From JBAOHV01 sp963714875 (GTDB lineage: Bacteria; Actinomycetota; Acidimicrobiia; Acidimicrobiales; Microtrichaceae): DNA of 64,000 nt. A program made the translations under genes and the position numbers. A model generated the notes under the pieces. The model had not been told where the DNA came from, searched no databases, and saw only the letters and a program-made list of their open reading frames with translations. Numbering within the stretch: the stretch's first letter is position 1; every line of letters starts with the position of its first letter. Shown piece after piece: positions 38,445 through 48,655 of this stretch. The DNA lies in assembly GCA_963714875.1 (NCBI GenBank), contig CAVQQI010000010.1, forward strand, positions 310,001 to 374,000, given 5' to 3'.

Positions 38445-41024
38445 TCAGCTGATGGTGGTGGTGCTCAGCACCGGGTTGACCTGGGCGTAGCAGCGGGAGT
38501 TCGACGTGACCGAGCCGAGCAACGGGATGCCGGTCACCCGGGTCTGGAACGTCAGCGACGGATCGCCGTAGGACACGCCGCCGTACTGCGTCGTGATGCT
38601 GGTACCGACCGGACCCGAGGCGGTCAGGGTCACCGTCACCTTGGGCAGCACCGCGGTGACACCCGGAGCGAGCGTGCCCGGCACCACGAGCAGCACGTCG
38701 TCGTCGTTCTGGCCGACGGTGATCGTCCCGGTGCCCAGAGCGCTGCCGCCGCTCCACTCGGCGCCGACGAACGACGTGCCGGTGGGGATCTTGAACCGGA
38801 CGTTGACGTTGCCGAGCCAGGCGATGGGGTAGCCCTCGCCGGAGGTGGGCACGTCGATCGGGTCGGGCGTCAGCTCGATCTGGAACGTCGAGCCCTGGGC
38901 GACCGAGGTCGGGGCGGTGACCGTCGCACCCGTCGGGTTCGCGTTGATGCGTGTCTGACCCGACGCCGTCGTCTGACACGTCTTGGCGACCGCGGTGTAG
39001 GTGGTCGAGGTGGGCGCAACCGTGGTGGTCGTGCTCGTGGTGGTGGTCGTCGGCGTCGTGCTGGTCGGTGCACCGGTGACGCCGTTGTCCCAGCTGCCGA
39101 GCTGCAGGCCGACCGCACCGGGGTTGCCGGTCGGGCCGGCGTTGCCGGCACCCGCCGAGGCGCCGTTGCCGCCGTCCTGGGTGCCGGAGCCGCCGGTGCC
39201 ACCAGCACCGGGTGCGCCCCCTGCGCCGCCCGGACCGCCGATCGCGGCCGGAGCCGCGGTGAGCGAGCTCCCGGTCAGCGACATGGAGCCGATGCCGAGG
39301 TGCAGCGCCGCGATGGACGGGCCGCCTGCGCCACCACCCGCACCGCCGCCGGCGCCGCCGGCGCCACCGCCGCCTCCACCGCCGCCGCCACCGGCGAGGC
39401 AGCAGGACCTGGTGCCGCCGTTGCCGCCGGCGCCGCCGTTGCCGCCCTGACCGCCGGCCTGGCCGACGCCGCCTGCGCCGCCCGAGCCTGCGATGATCTC
39501 GACGCCGGTCAGCTGCACGGTCGCGTCGTAGCTGTAGGCACCGAAGGACCCGCCACCGGCGCCGCCGCCGATGGTCGCTGCGGCACCGCCGAGCCCGCCG
39601 CCGCCACCACCGCCACCGCCACCACCGGAGGCCGACGCGGACTTGCCGCCACCGCCGCCGCCCGCACCGTTGCCGGCCGAACCGGCGGTACCGGCCGCGC
39701 CGCTGGCACCGACGTAGGACTCTGCGCCGCCCGGGGCGTTGGGGCCGCCGGCGCCGGGTGCGCCCGCCAGGCCCGCCGGACCGGCCGCGCCGCCACCGGC
39801 GTCGGTGCCGCACCCGAAGAGGCTGCCGCAGCCGCCGTTGCCGCCGGCTGCTCCGGTTCCGGCCGTGCCGGCGGAGCCGGAGCCGCTGTAGTCGCCGCCG
39901 CGTCCACCGGCGCCCGAGACGGTCGGGGCGGGGCCTGCGCACCCGCTGCCGCCGTTGCCCGGCGACGAGGGTCCGCCGGCGTTGCCGCCGCCGGATCCGT
40001 TGCACGCCGCGGGCGGTGCCGGCGGCGCTGCGCCGCCGGATGCTCCTGCGACGCCGTCGGCGGCGGTCAGGGAGCCGCCGGTGACGCTGACGATCGCGCC
40101 GTTGACCGCTCGCAGGCCGTAGGCGCTCGCGCCCGCGCCCGACGGCGTGCCGCTGGCGATGTCGGATGCCTCGATCGAGACCGTCGACGGACCGTTCACG
40201 AACAACCCGGTGGCATCGGCGCCGCTGGCCCCACCGTCGACCTGGACGCTGTCGAGGGCGAGGCCGGCACCGGTACCGCTGACGTGCAGGCCGAACGCCG
40301 GCCGGGCGTTGCCCGACTCGTCGCCGCCGGCGGCGCGCAGGCCGGAGATCGTGGTCGGTGCGGCGACGTCCACCGCGATGATCGCTGCGGACACCCCCGC
40401 TGCGCCGTCGAAGCTGCCGGTGACCCGGGTCGTGCCCGACGCTCCGAGGAAGTCGTCGTCGTAGCCGCCGAGCACGTCGACGCCGGGCAGGACACGGAAC
40501 GCTCCGTAGGTGCCGTCGGCGATCCGCAGCTGGAACCCGCCGGTCGCCTCGGCGCGGGCGAGGCCCTGGGTGATCGACGCGCACGGTGCTGCCAACTCGC
40601 CACAGGTCCCGGAGTCCGAGCCGGCATCGTCGACGAAGACCACGCCATCGAGGTTCTCCATGACCTCGATGACCTCGGTCGCGGAGCCGGTGGCGCCGCC
40701 GTCGTCGGTCACCACCAGGGTCACCGTGTAGCTGCCGGCGGCCGCATACTCGTGTGATGTCTCGACGCCGGTCGCGGTCGTCCCGTCACCGAAGTCCCAG
40801 GCGTAGCTGGCGATCGTCCCATCGGAATCGGTGCTGCTGGCGGCCGAGAAGTCGACCTGCAGCGGCGCAGCGCCTGCGGTCGGCAGGGCCGACACGACGG
40901 CGATCGGCGACAGGTTCGTGCCGGTGCCACCGCCTCCGCCCGGGGTCGGAGCGGTGCAGGCCGCTGCAATCAGCAGGAGTGCCGCACCTGCACACAGCAG
41001 TGCAGTCGTCCGGTGTCGCAACAT
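38445..41024 (-). CDS. Gly-rich, PKD-domain surface lipoprotein
   Basis: An 859-residue exported protein. The lipobox is LLIAAACTAP (cysteine ~23). A PKD domain follows (APLQVDFSAASSTDSDGTIA, then SYAWDFGDGTTATG), then VFVDDAGSDSGTCGELAAPC, the start of a beta-helix-like segment with short rungs. The central ~300 residues are dominated by GG/GA repeats like GGAGGNGG, similar in composition to PE_PGRS proteins but without a PE domain. A Thr-rich linker and a ~160-residue C-terminal beta domain complete it. It probably lies on the outer surface. The ATG at 41024 is preceded by GGGGGAAC; an in-frame start further up lacks a ribosome site. Confidence 0.78.
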   Translation of the reverse strand: MLRHRTTALLCAGAALLLIAAACTAPTPGGGGGTGTNLSPIAVVSALPTAGAAPLQVDFSAASSTDSDGTIASYAWDFGDGTTATGVETSHEYAAAGSYTVTLVVTDDGGATGSATEVIEVMENLDGVVFVDDAGSDSGTCGELAAPCASITQGLARAEATGGFQLRIADGTYGAFRVLPGVDVLGGYDDDFLGASGTTRVTGSFDGAAGVSAAIIAVDVAAPTTISGLRAAGGDESGNARPAFGLHVSGTGAGLALDSVQVDGGASGADATGLFVNGPSTVSIEASDIASGTPSGAGASAYGLRAVNGAIVSVTGGSLTAADGVAGASGGAAPPAPPAACNGSGGGNAGGPSSPGNGGSGCAGPAPTVSGAGGRGGDYSGSGSAGTAGTGAAGGNGGCGSLFGCGTDAGGGAAGPAGLAGAPGAGGPNAPGGAESYVGASGAAGTAGSAGNGAGGGGGGKSASASGGGGGGGGGGGLGGAAATIGGGAGGGSFGAYSYDATVQLTGVEIIAGSGGAGGVGQAGGQGGNGGAGGNGGTRSCCLAGGGGGGGGGGAGGAGGGAGGGAGGPSIAALHLGIGSMSLTGSSLTAAPAAIGGPGGAGGAPGAGGTGGSGTQDGGNGASAGAGNAGPTGNPGAVGLQLGSWDNGVTGAPTSTTPTTTTTSTTTTVAPTSTTYTAVAKTCQTTASGQTRINANPTGATVTAPTSVAQGSTFQIELTPDPIDVPTSGEGYPIAWLGNVNVRFKIPTGTSFVGAEWSGGSALGTGTITVGQNDDDVLLVVPGTLAPGVTAVLPKVTVTLTASGPVGTSITTQYGGVSYGDPSLTFQTRVTGIPLLGSVTSNSRCYAQVNPVLSTTTIS

Positions 41025-41308
41025 CTCTGTTCCCCCGTTCAGCAACGCCCTCGCCATCGAGCGTCGGCAACCTTGTAGTTGCTGACTCGGAGTCAACGCA
41101 AGCTCCGGGCACGGGGGGGGGGGCGCGGCGCGGCGGTCGCCCGGCCGGGCAGCCCGACCGTGCTCGCCGTAGCGTGCCGGACGTGCCAGCAGAGTTGGTC
41201 GGGAGCAGGTGCCGCGCCGGCCGTCGCAGATGCCCGCGGGCGTGTCCGCTCGCCGACCCGTCGACGGTGCGCAGGTGCTGAACCGGCGGGCGCGCCTGGA
41301 CCGAGGTC
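41025..41308. other. Intergenic region with an 11-G homopolymer
   Basis: 284 bases between the Gly-rich lipoprotein start and the HNH gene. Apart from an 11-base G run at 41113-41123 followed by GCGCGGCGCGGCGG, I see no gene or clear promoter. Such a run is prone to sequencing or replication slippage. Confidence 0.5.
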
Positions 41309-41647
41309 ATGCGCCGCGACGGTGCGGTGTGCGTGTGGTGCGGACGACACATCGACACCGACCTGGTGGGTGCGACGACCGAACACGTGGTGCCGCGATC
41401 CAAGGGCGGTCCGTCCTGGATCGAGAACGAGCTGGCCGCGTGCGCACGCTGCAACCACGATCGTGGGCACCGTGGTCTGGCCGAGTTCGCGGACGAGTGC
41501 GAGGGGCTCGGCCGCACCCCGGACCGGGGCGCGCTGGTCGATGCACTCGAGCGGCTCGACGCTGCCATCCAGGTCCGGGGCGGACAGCGCCGTGCCCGGC
41601 GGTACCTCGACAGCCAGCTCCGTCGCCTGCGCAACCAGCTGCGCTGA
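41309..41647 (+). CDS. HNH endonuclease-like protein
   Basis: A 112-residue small HNH protein. The zinc-ribbon cysteines are in CVWCGRHI and CARCNHDRGH, and the metal-binding HNH centre is TTEHVVPRSKGGPSWIENEL (His-Val-Val, Asn, then N/H in CNHDRGH). Proteins of this short class are widespread and their roles range from phage or restriction functions to housekeeping. No phage or restriction partner is adjacent. ATG at 41309 lies shortly before the first cysteine pair. The C-terminal helix is rich in Arg. Confidence 0.87.
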   Translation: MRRDGAVCVWCGRHIDTDLVGATTEHVVPRSKGGPSWIENELAACARCNHDRGHRGLAEFADECEGLGRTPDRGALVDALERLDAAIQVRGGQRRARRYLDSQLRRLRNQLR

Positions 41648-41743
41648 ACGCGGCGAAGGGCACGACGGGCCGGGCGAGCGCCATCGCGCCGGGCCCGGAC
41701 GCTGCCCCGGGACGCGAACCCCGCGGCAGGAACCGCTCGACCG

Positions 41744-43060
41744 TCAGTCGGCGTCGGCGTCGGCGGCGCCGGTGTCGTGGTCGACGCTGACGGTCGCGTC
41801 GATCTCGGTCGGGTCGGTGTCGGGCCGCAGGGCGGCGAACAGGTCGACGCCGGTGGCGGTCTCGAGCTGCTCGGCCAGGCTGATCACCGATGCCGGGAGC
41901 TGCTGCATGAACCCCGGAACGCCGTTGCCCTGCCCGCCGCTGTCGATGATCGACACCTTCTCGATGTCCACCGAGGCCACGGTCGACACGATCGAGTCGA
42001 CGAGCTCGGGCAGCATCTGCAGCACGAAGATCCGCTGCGCGTCGGGCCCTGAGGCCTGGTACTGCTCGACGAGCCGCCGGAACACCTCGACCTGTGCGTT
42101 GCCCTCCTCGATGATCTTGGCGGCATCCGCCCGGGCCGAGAGCTCCTTGGCCTCCAGGTCCGCCCTGGCCGGGGCGACCACGTCTGCTTCCAGGCGTCGC
42201 GTCTCGAGCTCGACACGCTCGCGCTCGAGCTCCTGCTGGGCGACGACCCGAGCCTTCTCGCCGGCCACCATGGCCTCCGCCTCGGCCGCGCCGGCGAGGG
42301 CTTCCAGCTCCGCCTGGCGCACACGCAGGGCGTTCTGCTCCTCGACGATCTGCAGGTCCGCCTGCGCGGTGGCGATCTCGCCGCGCTGGCGGGACTGGGC
42401 CTCGGACTCCTCGGCCTCGGCGGTGCGCTGCGCCTCCGCGACCCTGGCCTCCTTGAGCACCTCGGCGGTCTGGCGACGCCCGACCGAGTCCAGGTAGCCG
42501 ACCTCGTCGGTCACGTTCTGGATCTTCATCACGTCGAGCTCGAGCCCGAGCGTCTTGATGTCGTCGTCGGCCTCGTCGATGAGGGTCTGGGCGAACTTGA
42601 GCCGGTCCTCGTTGACCTCTTCGGGCGTCAGCGTCGACAGCACACCGCGCAGGTTCGCCTCGAGCGTCTCCTTCGCGATCGCGGCGATCTCGGACTGCGG
42701 AACGTCGAGGAATCGCTCGACGGAGTTCTGCAACAGCCCCTCGACGCTCGAGACCTTCACGTTGGCGATGCCCTGCACGTTCAGCGGGATGGCGCCGCGG
42801 GAGAAGGCGTTCTGCACCGCGACCTCGATCGGGATGGTGTTGAGCTCCATCCACGCCACCCGCTCCAGCAGCGGCACGCGCATCGTGCGGCCGCCTCGGA
42901 TGGCCCGGTAGCCGACGGTGCGTCCGTCGGAGAGCTGACGGGAGCGACCCGAGATGACCGCGACCCGGTTGGGTGGGCAGATGATGATCAGGCTCCGCAC
43001 CGTGGTCAGCACCACGATGATCGCGAGCGCGACGAGTCCTCCGAGAACGAGTGTGGTCAT
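41744..43060 (-). CDS. Flotillin-like SPFH-domain protein
   Basis: A 438-residue membrane scaffold protein. An N-terminal hairpin or TM segment (TLVLGGLVALAIIVVLTTVR) is followed by the SPFH/band-7 domain (AVISGRSRQLSDGRTVGYRA, TIPIEVAVQNAFSRGAIPLN). A long Glu/Ala-rich coiled coil (residues ~195-345) and the flotillin C-terminal region with YQASGPDAQRIFVLQMLPEL come next, ending in an acidic tail. Flotillins organise membrane microdomains and oligomerise through the coiled coil. The NfeD-like gene lies 46 bases upstream on the same strand, the usual NfeD-flotillin pairing. Confidence 0.93.
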   Translation of the reverse strand: MTTLVLGGLVALAIIVVLTTVRSLIIICPPNRVAVISGRSRQLSDGRTVGYRAIRGGRTMRVPLLERVAWMELNTIPIEVAVQNAFSRGAIPLNVQGIANVKVSSVEGLLQNSVERFLDVPQSEIAAIAKETLEANLRGVLSTLTPEEVNEDRLKFAQTLIDEADDDIKTLGLELDVMKIQNVTDEVGYLDSVGRRQTAEVLKEARVAEAQRTAEAEESEAQSRQRGEIATAQADLQIVEEQNALRVRQAELEALAGAAEAEAMVAGEKARVVAQQELERERVELETRRLEADVVAPARADLEAKELSARADAAKIIEEGNAQVEVFRRLVEQYQASGPDAQRIFVLQMLPELVDSIVSTVASVDIEKVSIIDSGGQGNGVPGFMQQLPASVISLAEQLETATGVDLFAALRPDTDPTEIDATVSVDHDTGAADADAD

Positions 43061-43106
43061 GGCAGGTCTGCTCCTGTGTCGGGCGGAAGGGCCGGCCGGA
43101 GCTGGC

Positions 43107-43680
43107 TCATGTGAGTTCCGGGTCGAGGCGGGTGACGCTGGCGACGCCGTTGGCCACCTGGACGATCAGGATCGGATCGCCGACGTCGAACGTCGGTGCG
43201 CCGTCGGCCTCGGCGAACGGGACCGCCGAGAAGTACAGGCGCTGATCGCCGACGTCGACCGCGACGCGACCGCGGCGGTCGGGCAGCGATGGGCAACACG
43301 GCGCGTCCCACCGCGCCCACCACCTGATCATCGGCGATCGCGGCGGTCGAGCTCGAGCGCCGCAGGTAGCCGAACACCGTCGAGTTCAACGCTCCGGCAC
43401 CGAGGCCGATGACGATCGCCGCAGCCAGGGTGGCAGCGTCCGAGGTGTCGAGTGCGCCGAGCACCAGCCCGGTGATGCCGAACATGGCGACGGCGATGGC
43501 GACCGTGCTCAACGGCAGCATCCGCAGCGTCACCGCTGCGAGTCCGTCCCCACCCCCGGACCCGTCGTCGGCGCCGCCGTCACCTCCGCCGCCATCAGTA
43601 CCGTCGTCGGCACCGCTCAGCAGGAACCAGACCACCAGCGGGACGCCGGCAGCCGCAGCGAACAGGTAGATCCCGGTCAT
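43107..43680 (-). CDS. NfeD-like membrane/OB-fold protein; frameshifted near 43289
   Basis: About 190 residues after correction. It has an N-terminal TM helix (GIYLFAAAAGVPLVVWFLLS), a Gly/Asp-rich linker, two TM helices (TVAIAVAMFGITGLVLGALD, AAAIVIGLGAGALNSTVFGY), then a C-terminal OB-fold. The OB-fold portion (PDRRGRVAVDVGDQRLYFSA, GDPILIVQVANGVASVTRLD) is in a different frame from the N-terminus. One extra base near 43289 (GTGTTGCCC-A-TCGCTGCCC) joins them. NfeD partners of flotillins help to build or regulate microdomains. The pair is a probable two-gene operon. Confidence 0.78.
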
Positions 43681-43895
43681 CGGGCATCAGCGGCGATGAG
43701 CGGACCCTACCTCTCGGTCACCCGATGTCCGGGGGGCGCGCGACGGCACAGCGCGACGTGCGTTCCGGTCGGTCGCGACCTGCTGCGTGGTCGGGAACGT
43801 GGCGCCACGTTCGCGACGTCGCGGATGGCCGGCGCGTGCCTTGCGGTCATGCGATCGACTCGTACCCTCGACTGGCCGAGAGGGTTGGGGGACAG

Positions 43896-46203
43896 ATGGC
43901 TGTGCGGGCAAGTTCGATCTCGATCGCGTTGGTGGCTGTCGTGCTGCTGGCGGCGTCCTGCGGGACGCCGACCACATCCCAACCCCCCTGCGCCCCCCGA
44001 CGGTGGCTACACGCTTCCCACCGATCCGACGGCGGACACGCCCGAGTTGGTCACCTACTGCGGTGGCGAAGTGGTCGAGCTCGGCCCCTTGGAGCCGTCG
44101 GTCATCGCTGCGTCGATCCGGATGGCGAAGCCCGACCTGTTCGACGGCGAGATCGCTCGTATGGTCGAACGCGCTGATGGAAACCCACTCATCGCCGAGA
44201 TGCTCGTTGCGGCAGCTGACGACAGCCCGATCGGTCCTCCGGCGGCGCATTCAAAGGTGCTGGCGGCGGCGCTGGCCCGCCAGTCCGGAGCCGCGCGGTC
44301 GACGTTGTTCGCCCTCGGCGCGGCGCCCGGGCCGCTGCCGGTCGATCTGCTCGAGGATGTGGATGCTCTGGAGGGTGCGGGCATGGTCCGCCGCACCGCG
44401 GACGGGTGTTGTGAGCTGGCGAACCGGATCTTTGCGAGCCCAGGACTCCTCGAGGTGGGTGATGCCGAGCGCAGAGCGGTGTTCGAGCGGCTCGCCGGCC
44501 TACCCGGCATCGGCGCCCAGCAGCGCTCGGAGTACCTGCTTGCCGCTGGCCAGCTGACGCGTGCGATGCGCGACGCGCTCGCAGTTGCGAGTGGGCCGAT
44601 CTCGCGTGCCGAGCAGGCGAGCGTCCTGCTGGTCGCCGACGGGAGCGCGCAGCAGCTGCATGCGAAGGGAGAGATTCCGTCGTCGGAGCTCGACCCGCTG
44701 CTCGCTGGCGCGGCCCGGGCGCTCAACGACAGCGCCCGCTTCGCAGAGTCCGGGGAACTGCTCGACGGCGCCGATCATGGCGGTGGACCACTCACGATCG
44801 CTGTCGTCGTGGAACGTCTGCGAGCAGCCCTCGGGATGGGCGACCGGCGGCGGGCCGGTCGGCTCCTGCACGAGCAGCGTTCGCTCATCGACGAGGCCGT
44901 CGGGATGGACGGAGTCCGGGCGCGCAGGCTGCGCAACACGCTGACGCTGTCGTCGTCGACGGAACGCGAGCTCGGAGCGCCCGCCGATGGGCAGCTCGAC
45001 GCCTCGACCGACGCCGCGCAACGGGCACAGGCGGCGATCGTTGCGGGTCTGGCCACGTACTCCGTCGATATCGACGTTGCGATGAAGTGGTTCAGCGCAG
45101 CGCGGGAGGAGGCGGCGAGTAGTGGTGAGCTGGCATCCGAGCTCGATGCGACCCGCAATCTGGTGTCGGTCCAGATCGCCCTGGGTCGCCACGGTGAGGC
45201 ACGGGCGACGGCACGCGCAGCCGAATCGACCGCTGCGCGTGCGGGCGAGGCGTCATGGGCGATCGAGTTCCGGACGCTCGAGGTGCTCAGCCGGTTCTAT
45301 GACGAGGTCGACCACGACGATGCGCTCTCCTGGCTCTCGTTCGTGCGCACTGCGCCGGTCCGGCTCGAGACCCGTGCCATGGCGACCGCCGCGTTGGCGA
45401 CACTGCTGGCTGATCGTGGCGCTTCGCAGCGCAGCCAGGAAGTGCTGGGGCCGTGGATGCAGGAGGTGCACCTGAACGAGCTCGGCCCGTTCGTCCAGGC
45501 GTTGATCGCGTGGGGCGCTGCGCAGCGGTCGTGGATCGTCGGCGACCTCGCCGAGACGATCCGGATCGCACGTTGGCTCACCGACACGGTGCCACCGGGC
45601 TACCCGTCGGTCGCCGGGACCCAGGTCGTGTGGCGGTGGGCGGAGTACGAGTCCGGACTGCCGCTCACCGCGCCCGATCCGGTCGGGGGTCTGCTCGACT
45701 GCGCCATGATCGAGTCGGCCGCGATCGAGATGCTCGCCGACGGTCGTGCTGCGGATGCGGCCGAGGGGTTCATCGCAGCAGCCGACTCGTGGCGGCCGAT
45801 CCTCTGGCGGTGTGCGCTGCGGTGTCGGTGGGCCGCCGGCCACTCCCTGGCCCTGATCGGCGACAGAGATACCGCGATCGACATGCTCGACGGCGTGGAC
45901 GCCGAACTCGACCTGGCTGGTCTGCCGGCCCTGCGTCCTCGAATCCGGTCATCGTTGCGATTGGCGGCCCGACCGTCGACGACCTCGTCGTCGTCGCCCG
46001 GCCCGCGAGGCACAGCTCTGCTGACCGCGCAGGAGCACAAGGTGATGTTGCTGGTCGTCGAGGGGCTGACGAGCGGGGAGATCGCACGTCGTCTCGGGAT
46101 CGCGACCTCGACGGTCGAGTCCCATGTCCGCAGCGCGAGGCGGAAGCTCGGCGCACGCACCCGAATCGAAGCAGCGGCGATGGTCGGGCTGCAGGCCGGA
46201 TGA
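43896..46203 (+). CDS. LuxR-family regulator lacking its ATPase core, fused to a lipoprotein-like N-terminus
   Basis: The C-terminal ~700 residues are the tail of a large LAL/MalT-type LuxR regulator: the end of an AAA module (VVELGPLEPSVIAASIRMAK, MVERADGNPLIAEMLVAAAD), a TPR-like helical region, and the LuxR HTH (LTSGEIARRLGIATSTVESH, then VRSARRKLGART). The Walker A/B half is missing. Immediately before it comes a lipoprotein start: MAVRASSISIALVAVVLLAA, SCGTPTTSQP, and after a one-base slip in a C run (near 43990) APPDGGYTLPTDPTADTPEL. The junction is about 44065-44080. This looks like a deletion or misassembly joining two genes. The stop abuts the convergent gene's stop (TGATCA). Confidence 0.72.
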
Positions 46204-46757
46204 TCAGGCGTTCGGGCGGAGCTCATCGATACGACGACCGATGATCGACACCGCCTCTGCGCGGGAGCGGGCGCCGAGGGCGTGTCGGGCATCTGCGAGT
46301 CTGCGGGCGGCGGTGCGAGCACTCAGGTGGTGACGTCGAGCGGCCTGTTCGATGTCGTCCCCGGACCGGACGGCGAGCAACAGCGCCAGCTGCTCGTCGG
46401 TCAACCGGTCGGCCAACGGCCGGTGGGTGTGGTCGAACCACTCGGCGGTGGCGACCCGCCGACACTGATCGAACAGGTCGGTCGCCATCGCCCGGTCGGT
46501 GGCGAGCACTGCGACAGAGACTCCTGACATCAGCAGATCCACGATCCCGGCGATGTCGATTTCCGTGCCGCCTCGACGATGCACACCGTGTGTGCGGCGC
46601 TCCGCCGCCCCGGGCCCGCCGGGTCGGCCGGGGTCGAGGGTATCCATCCTGCAGCCAGGAACTCTCGCCTCACGCCGGCGAGCGCGAGTTCGTCGGCACA
46701 CACGCAGATACGTCCGGACCGGGCCCACGGGGAGTGATCATGGTGGGGATCGTTCAC
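46204..46757 (-). CDS. LuxR-type HTH regulator with receiver-like N-domain; frameshifted near 46577
   Basis: About 184 residues after correction. The N-terminal half (RICVCADELALAGVRREFLA, AHTVCIVEA) and VAVLATDRAMATDLFDQ look like a degenerate receiver fold without an obvious phosphorylatable Asp. The C-terminal helix-turn-helix is in DDIEQAARRHHLSARTAARR, then LADARHALGARSRAEAV. One missing base near 46577 moves the reading from CIVEA to GGTEIDIAGIVDLLMSG. It is convergent with the larger LuxR gene: the two stops together form TGATCA with no spacer. Target genes are unknown. Confidence 0.68.
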
Positions 46758-47065
46758 GGCCAGCCTTGTGATCCCACGCGCGTGTCGCAGTGGCAGGAAT
46801 TGAGGATGCTAGCGGTGGCCTCGGCGGGCATCGTGAACGCAGGCAGTTTCGTGGGTGTCCGCCTCGTGGGCGCCGGCTGCGCCGAGTCGTCGGCGCTGGA
46901 TCGCGGGTCCTGTTCTCCGGTGGATGCGCCCCATCGCCGGACAACAGGACCCGCACGGGCTGTGCAACATGCTGGGCCCGCTCGTGGACACGCTGTGTCG
47001 GTGACGGCCGCAGCACCTCGTCCGCCCGACAGGTACCCGGCGATGGCAGGTGCCCAGTCCGTCGC
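46758..47065. other. 308-base gap with no supported gene
   Basis: Between the small LuxR-type gene and the GMC oxidoreductase stop. Open frames here are Arg/Pro-rich shadow frames without ribosome sites or recognisable domains. I see no tRNA, terminator with a clear stem, or repeat. Confidence 0.5.
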
Positions 47066-48655
47066 TCAGAAGATCCGGTCCACGTCGTGGCGCACGATGT
47101 GGTCGATGTTGCGCTCCGCGAGGGCAGCGATGGTGAGCGACGGATTGGCGCACGCGGTGGAACCGGGGATGAGCGCGCCGTCGTTGACGTACAGGCCACG
47201 CTGGCCGAGCACCCGGCCATGGTCGTCGCAGACCTTGCCGATCACCGCACCGCCGAGCGGATGGAACGTCGTCGGGTCGATCGCGGTCATGTCGATCGAC
47301 CCGATCGCGCCCGCTGCGGTCCCCACCCGTGCGACACGCCGCCGGGCCTCCTCCATCGCAGGTCCGTGTGCGCTCGCGGGGAAGTCCAGCCGGGCCTCGT
47401 CACGGATCGGGTCGTAGCGGAAGCTGCCGTGGCCGTCGGGGAGGAAGATGCCGACGGTCTCCATCACGTTCGCCTCGAACGGGATCGGGAGCGGAGCGAA
47501 CAACACGGTGACCGGCCCGGCCGGGTTGTCCCAGTCGAGTGATCCGATGCTGGCCGGGCCCCCCTGGAGAGTTCCCATCGGGGTCGACAGGAGCTGCGTG
47601 GTGATCAGGTCGCCGTTGGTCGACCACCATCGGCCGACGTCGTCGGGCAGGTCCGGGATGTCGTCGGTTCCGTCGGCGCGCACGAGCAGCTTGGTCGTGT
47701 TCGGCGAGCCGGCGCACAGGAACAGGGCGTCGGCGACCAGCTCCACGTGCTCCCGCACGACCCCGTCCAGGTCCAGTCGGTCGGTGGAGACCACCCAGCG
47801 GCCGTCGCCGTCGCGCTGCACCCGTTCGACGCGGTGCAGCGCCAGGAGCTCGACGCGGCCGGTGGCTTCCGCCGCGGGCAGGTAGTTGGTGTCGAGGGAC
47901 CGCTTGCCGGGTCCGTTCACCCCGTAGATCACGTCGCCCGACGAGATGCTCCTGGGGAGCTCGCCGCGGATCTCCCGGCGCACGACGTCCCAGTCGATGG
48001 GCATCGGGACGCCCTCCGCATCGGGGAGCCCGGCGGCCCGCACGAACTCGGCGAACCGCCGACTCGACAGGTAGGGCGCCGACGCGAGCACGTCGGCGGG
48101 GATCGGCGACGCGCCGAGGTTCTGTCGCACCAGCGGGTACCAGCGGTCGTCGAACTCCTCGTAGTCGAGTGCGTCGGGCATGACCCGGTCGAACAGGTCA
48201 GCTCTCGGCTGCACCGTCATGCCGTGGTACGGCAGGGAACCGCCGCCGACCGCCGCTGCGCACACGATGTCCATGCCCCGGCCCTTGATGCGCTCGAGCA
48301 GCCCCGTGTACGGCTGCCACGGCAGGGAGGGGACGAAGTTGCCCGCGGCGGTGTTCTCCGGGCTCAGCCAGGAGACCCGACGGTCGGCGCCGAACATGGT
48401 CGGGAACGTCCCCCGCTCCCCGCTGCGCCACCGCTTGCCCCGTTCGATGAGGGTGACGTCCACACCGCGCTCGGCGAGGCGGAGCGCGGTGACCGATCCT
48501 CCGAACCCGGTCCCGACCACGACCACCCGCCGGCGCTCGGACCGGCGGCCGGGGCGTGGCAGAGGGGCACATGCGGTCCCGATGAGCCCGGCGCCGGCGG
48601 CTGCGAGTGCACCGCCCAGCACCCCTCGCCGGCTGATCGTCACGTCTCCAGACAC
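47066..48655 (-). CDS. GMC-family flavoprotein oxidase, cholesterol-oxidase-like, Tat-exported
   Basis: A ~529-residue FAD enzyme. The N-terminus has a twin-arginine signal with lipobox (ISRRGVLGGALAAAGAGLIG, TACAPLP). The FAD-binding loop is VVVVGTGFGGSVTALRLAER with LIERGKRW, and AAAVGGGSLPYHGMTVQP is the GMC substrate-side motif. The C-terminal block FHPLGGAVIGKVCDDHGRVL, GQRGLYVNDGALIPGSTACA, NPSLTIAALAERN matches bacterial cholesterol oxidases. These oxidise 3-beta-hydroxysterols using O2; the true substrate here is not certain. GTG at 48655 is chosen because it precedes the Tat signal; the frame extends to 48715. Confidence 0.87.
   Translation of the reverse strand: MSGDVTISRRGVLGGALAAAGAGLIGTACAPLPRPGRRSERRRVVVVGTGFGGSVTALRLAERGVDVTLIERGKRWRSGERGTFPTMFGADRRVSWLSPENTAAGNFVPSLPWQPYTGLLERIKGRGMDIVCAAAVGGGSLPYHGMTVQPRADLFDRVMPDALDYEEFDDRWYPLVRQNLGASPIPADVLASAPYLSSRRFAEFVRAAGLPDAEGVPMPIDWDVVRREIRGELPRSISSGDVIYGVNGPGKRSLDTNYLPAAEATGRVELLALHRVERVQRDGDGRWVVSTDRLDLDGVVREHVELVADALFLCAGSPNTTKLLVRADGTDDIPDLPDDVGRWWSTNGDLITTQLLSTPMGTLQGGPASIGSLDWDNPAGPVTVLFAPLPIPFEANVMETVGIFLPDGHGSFRYDPIRDEARLDFPASAHGPAMEEARRRVARVGTAAGAIGSIDMTAIDPTTFHPLGGAVIGKVCDDHGRVLGQRGLYVNDGALIPGSTACANPSLTIAALAERNIDHIVRHDVDRIF

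Noticed and set aside
38593..39450. Plus-strand frames rich in proline opposite the Gly-rich lipoprotein.
   Set aside because: Poly-Pro is the antisense of poly-Gly codons (GGC/GCC); no independent gene evidence.
41113..41123. An 11-G run considered as a phase-variation switch.
   Set aside because: It lies between divergently transcribed genes and over 80 bases from either start; slippage or assembly artefact is as likely.
46738..47220. Small open frames between the LuxR-type gene and the GMC oxidase.
   Set aside because: Arg/Pro/Cys-rich, overlapping the GMC gene in the wrong frame, without ribosome sites or motifs.
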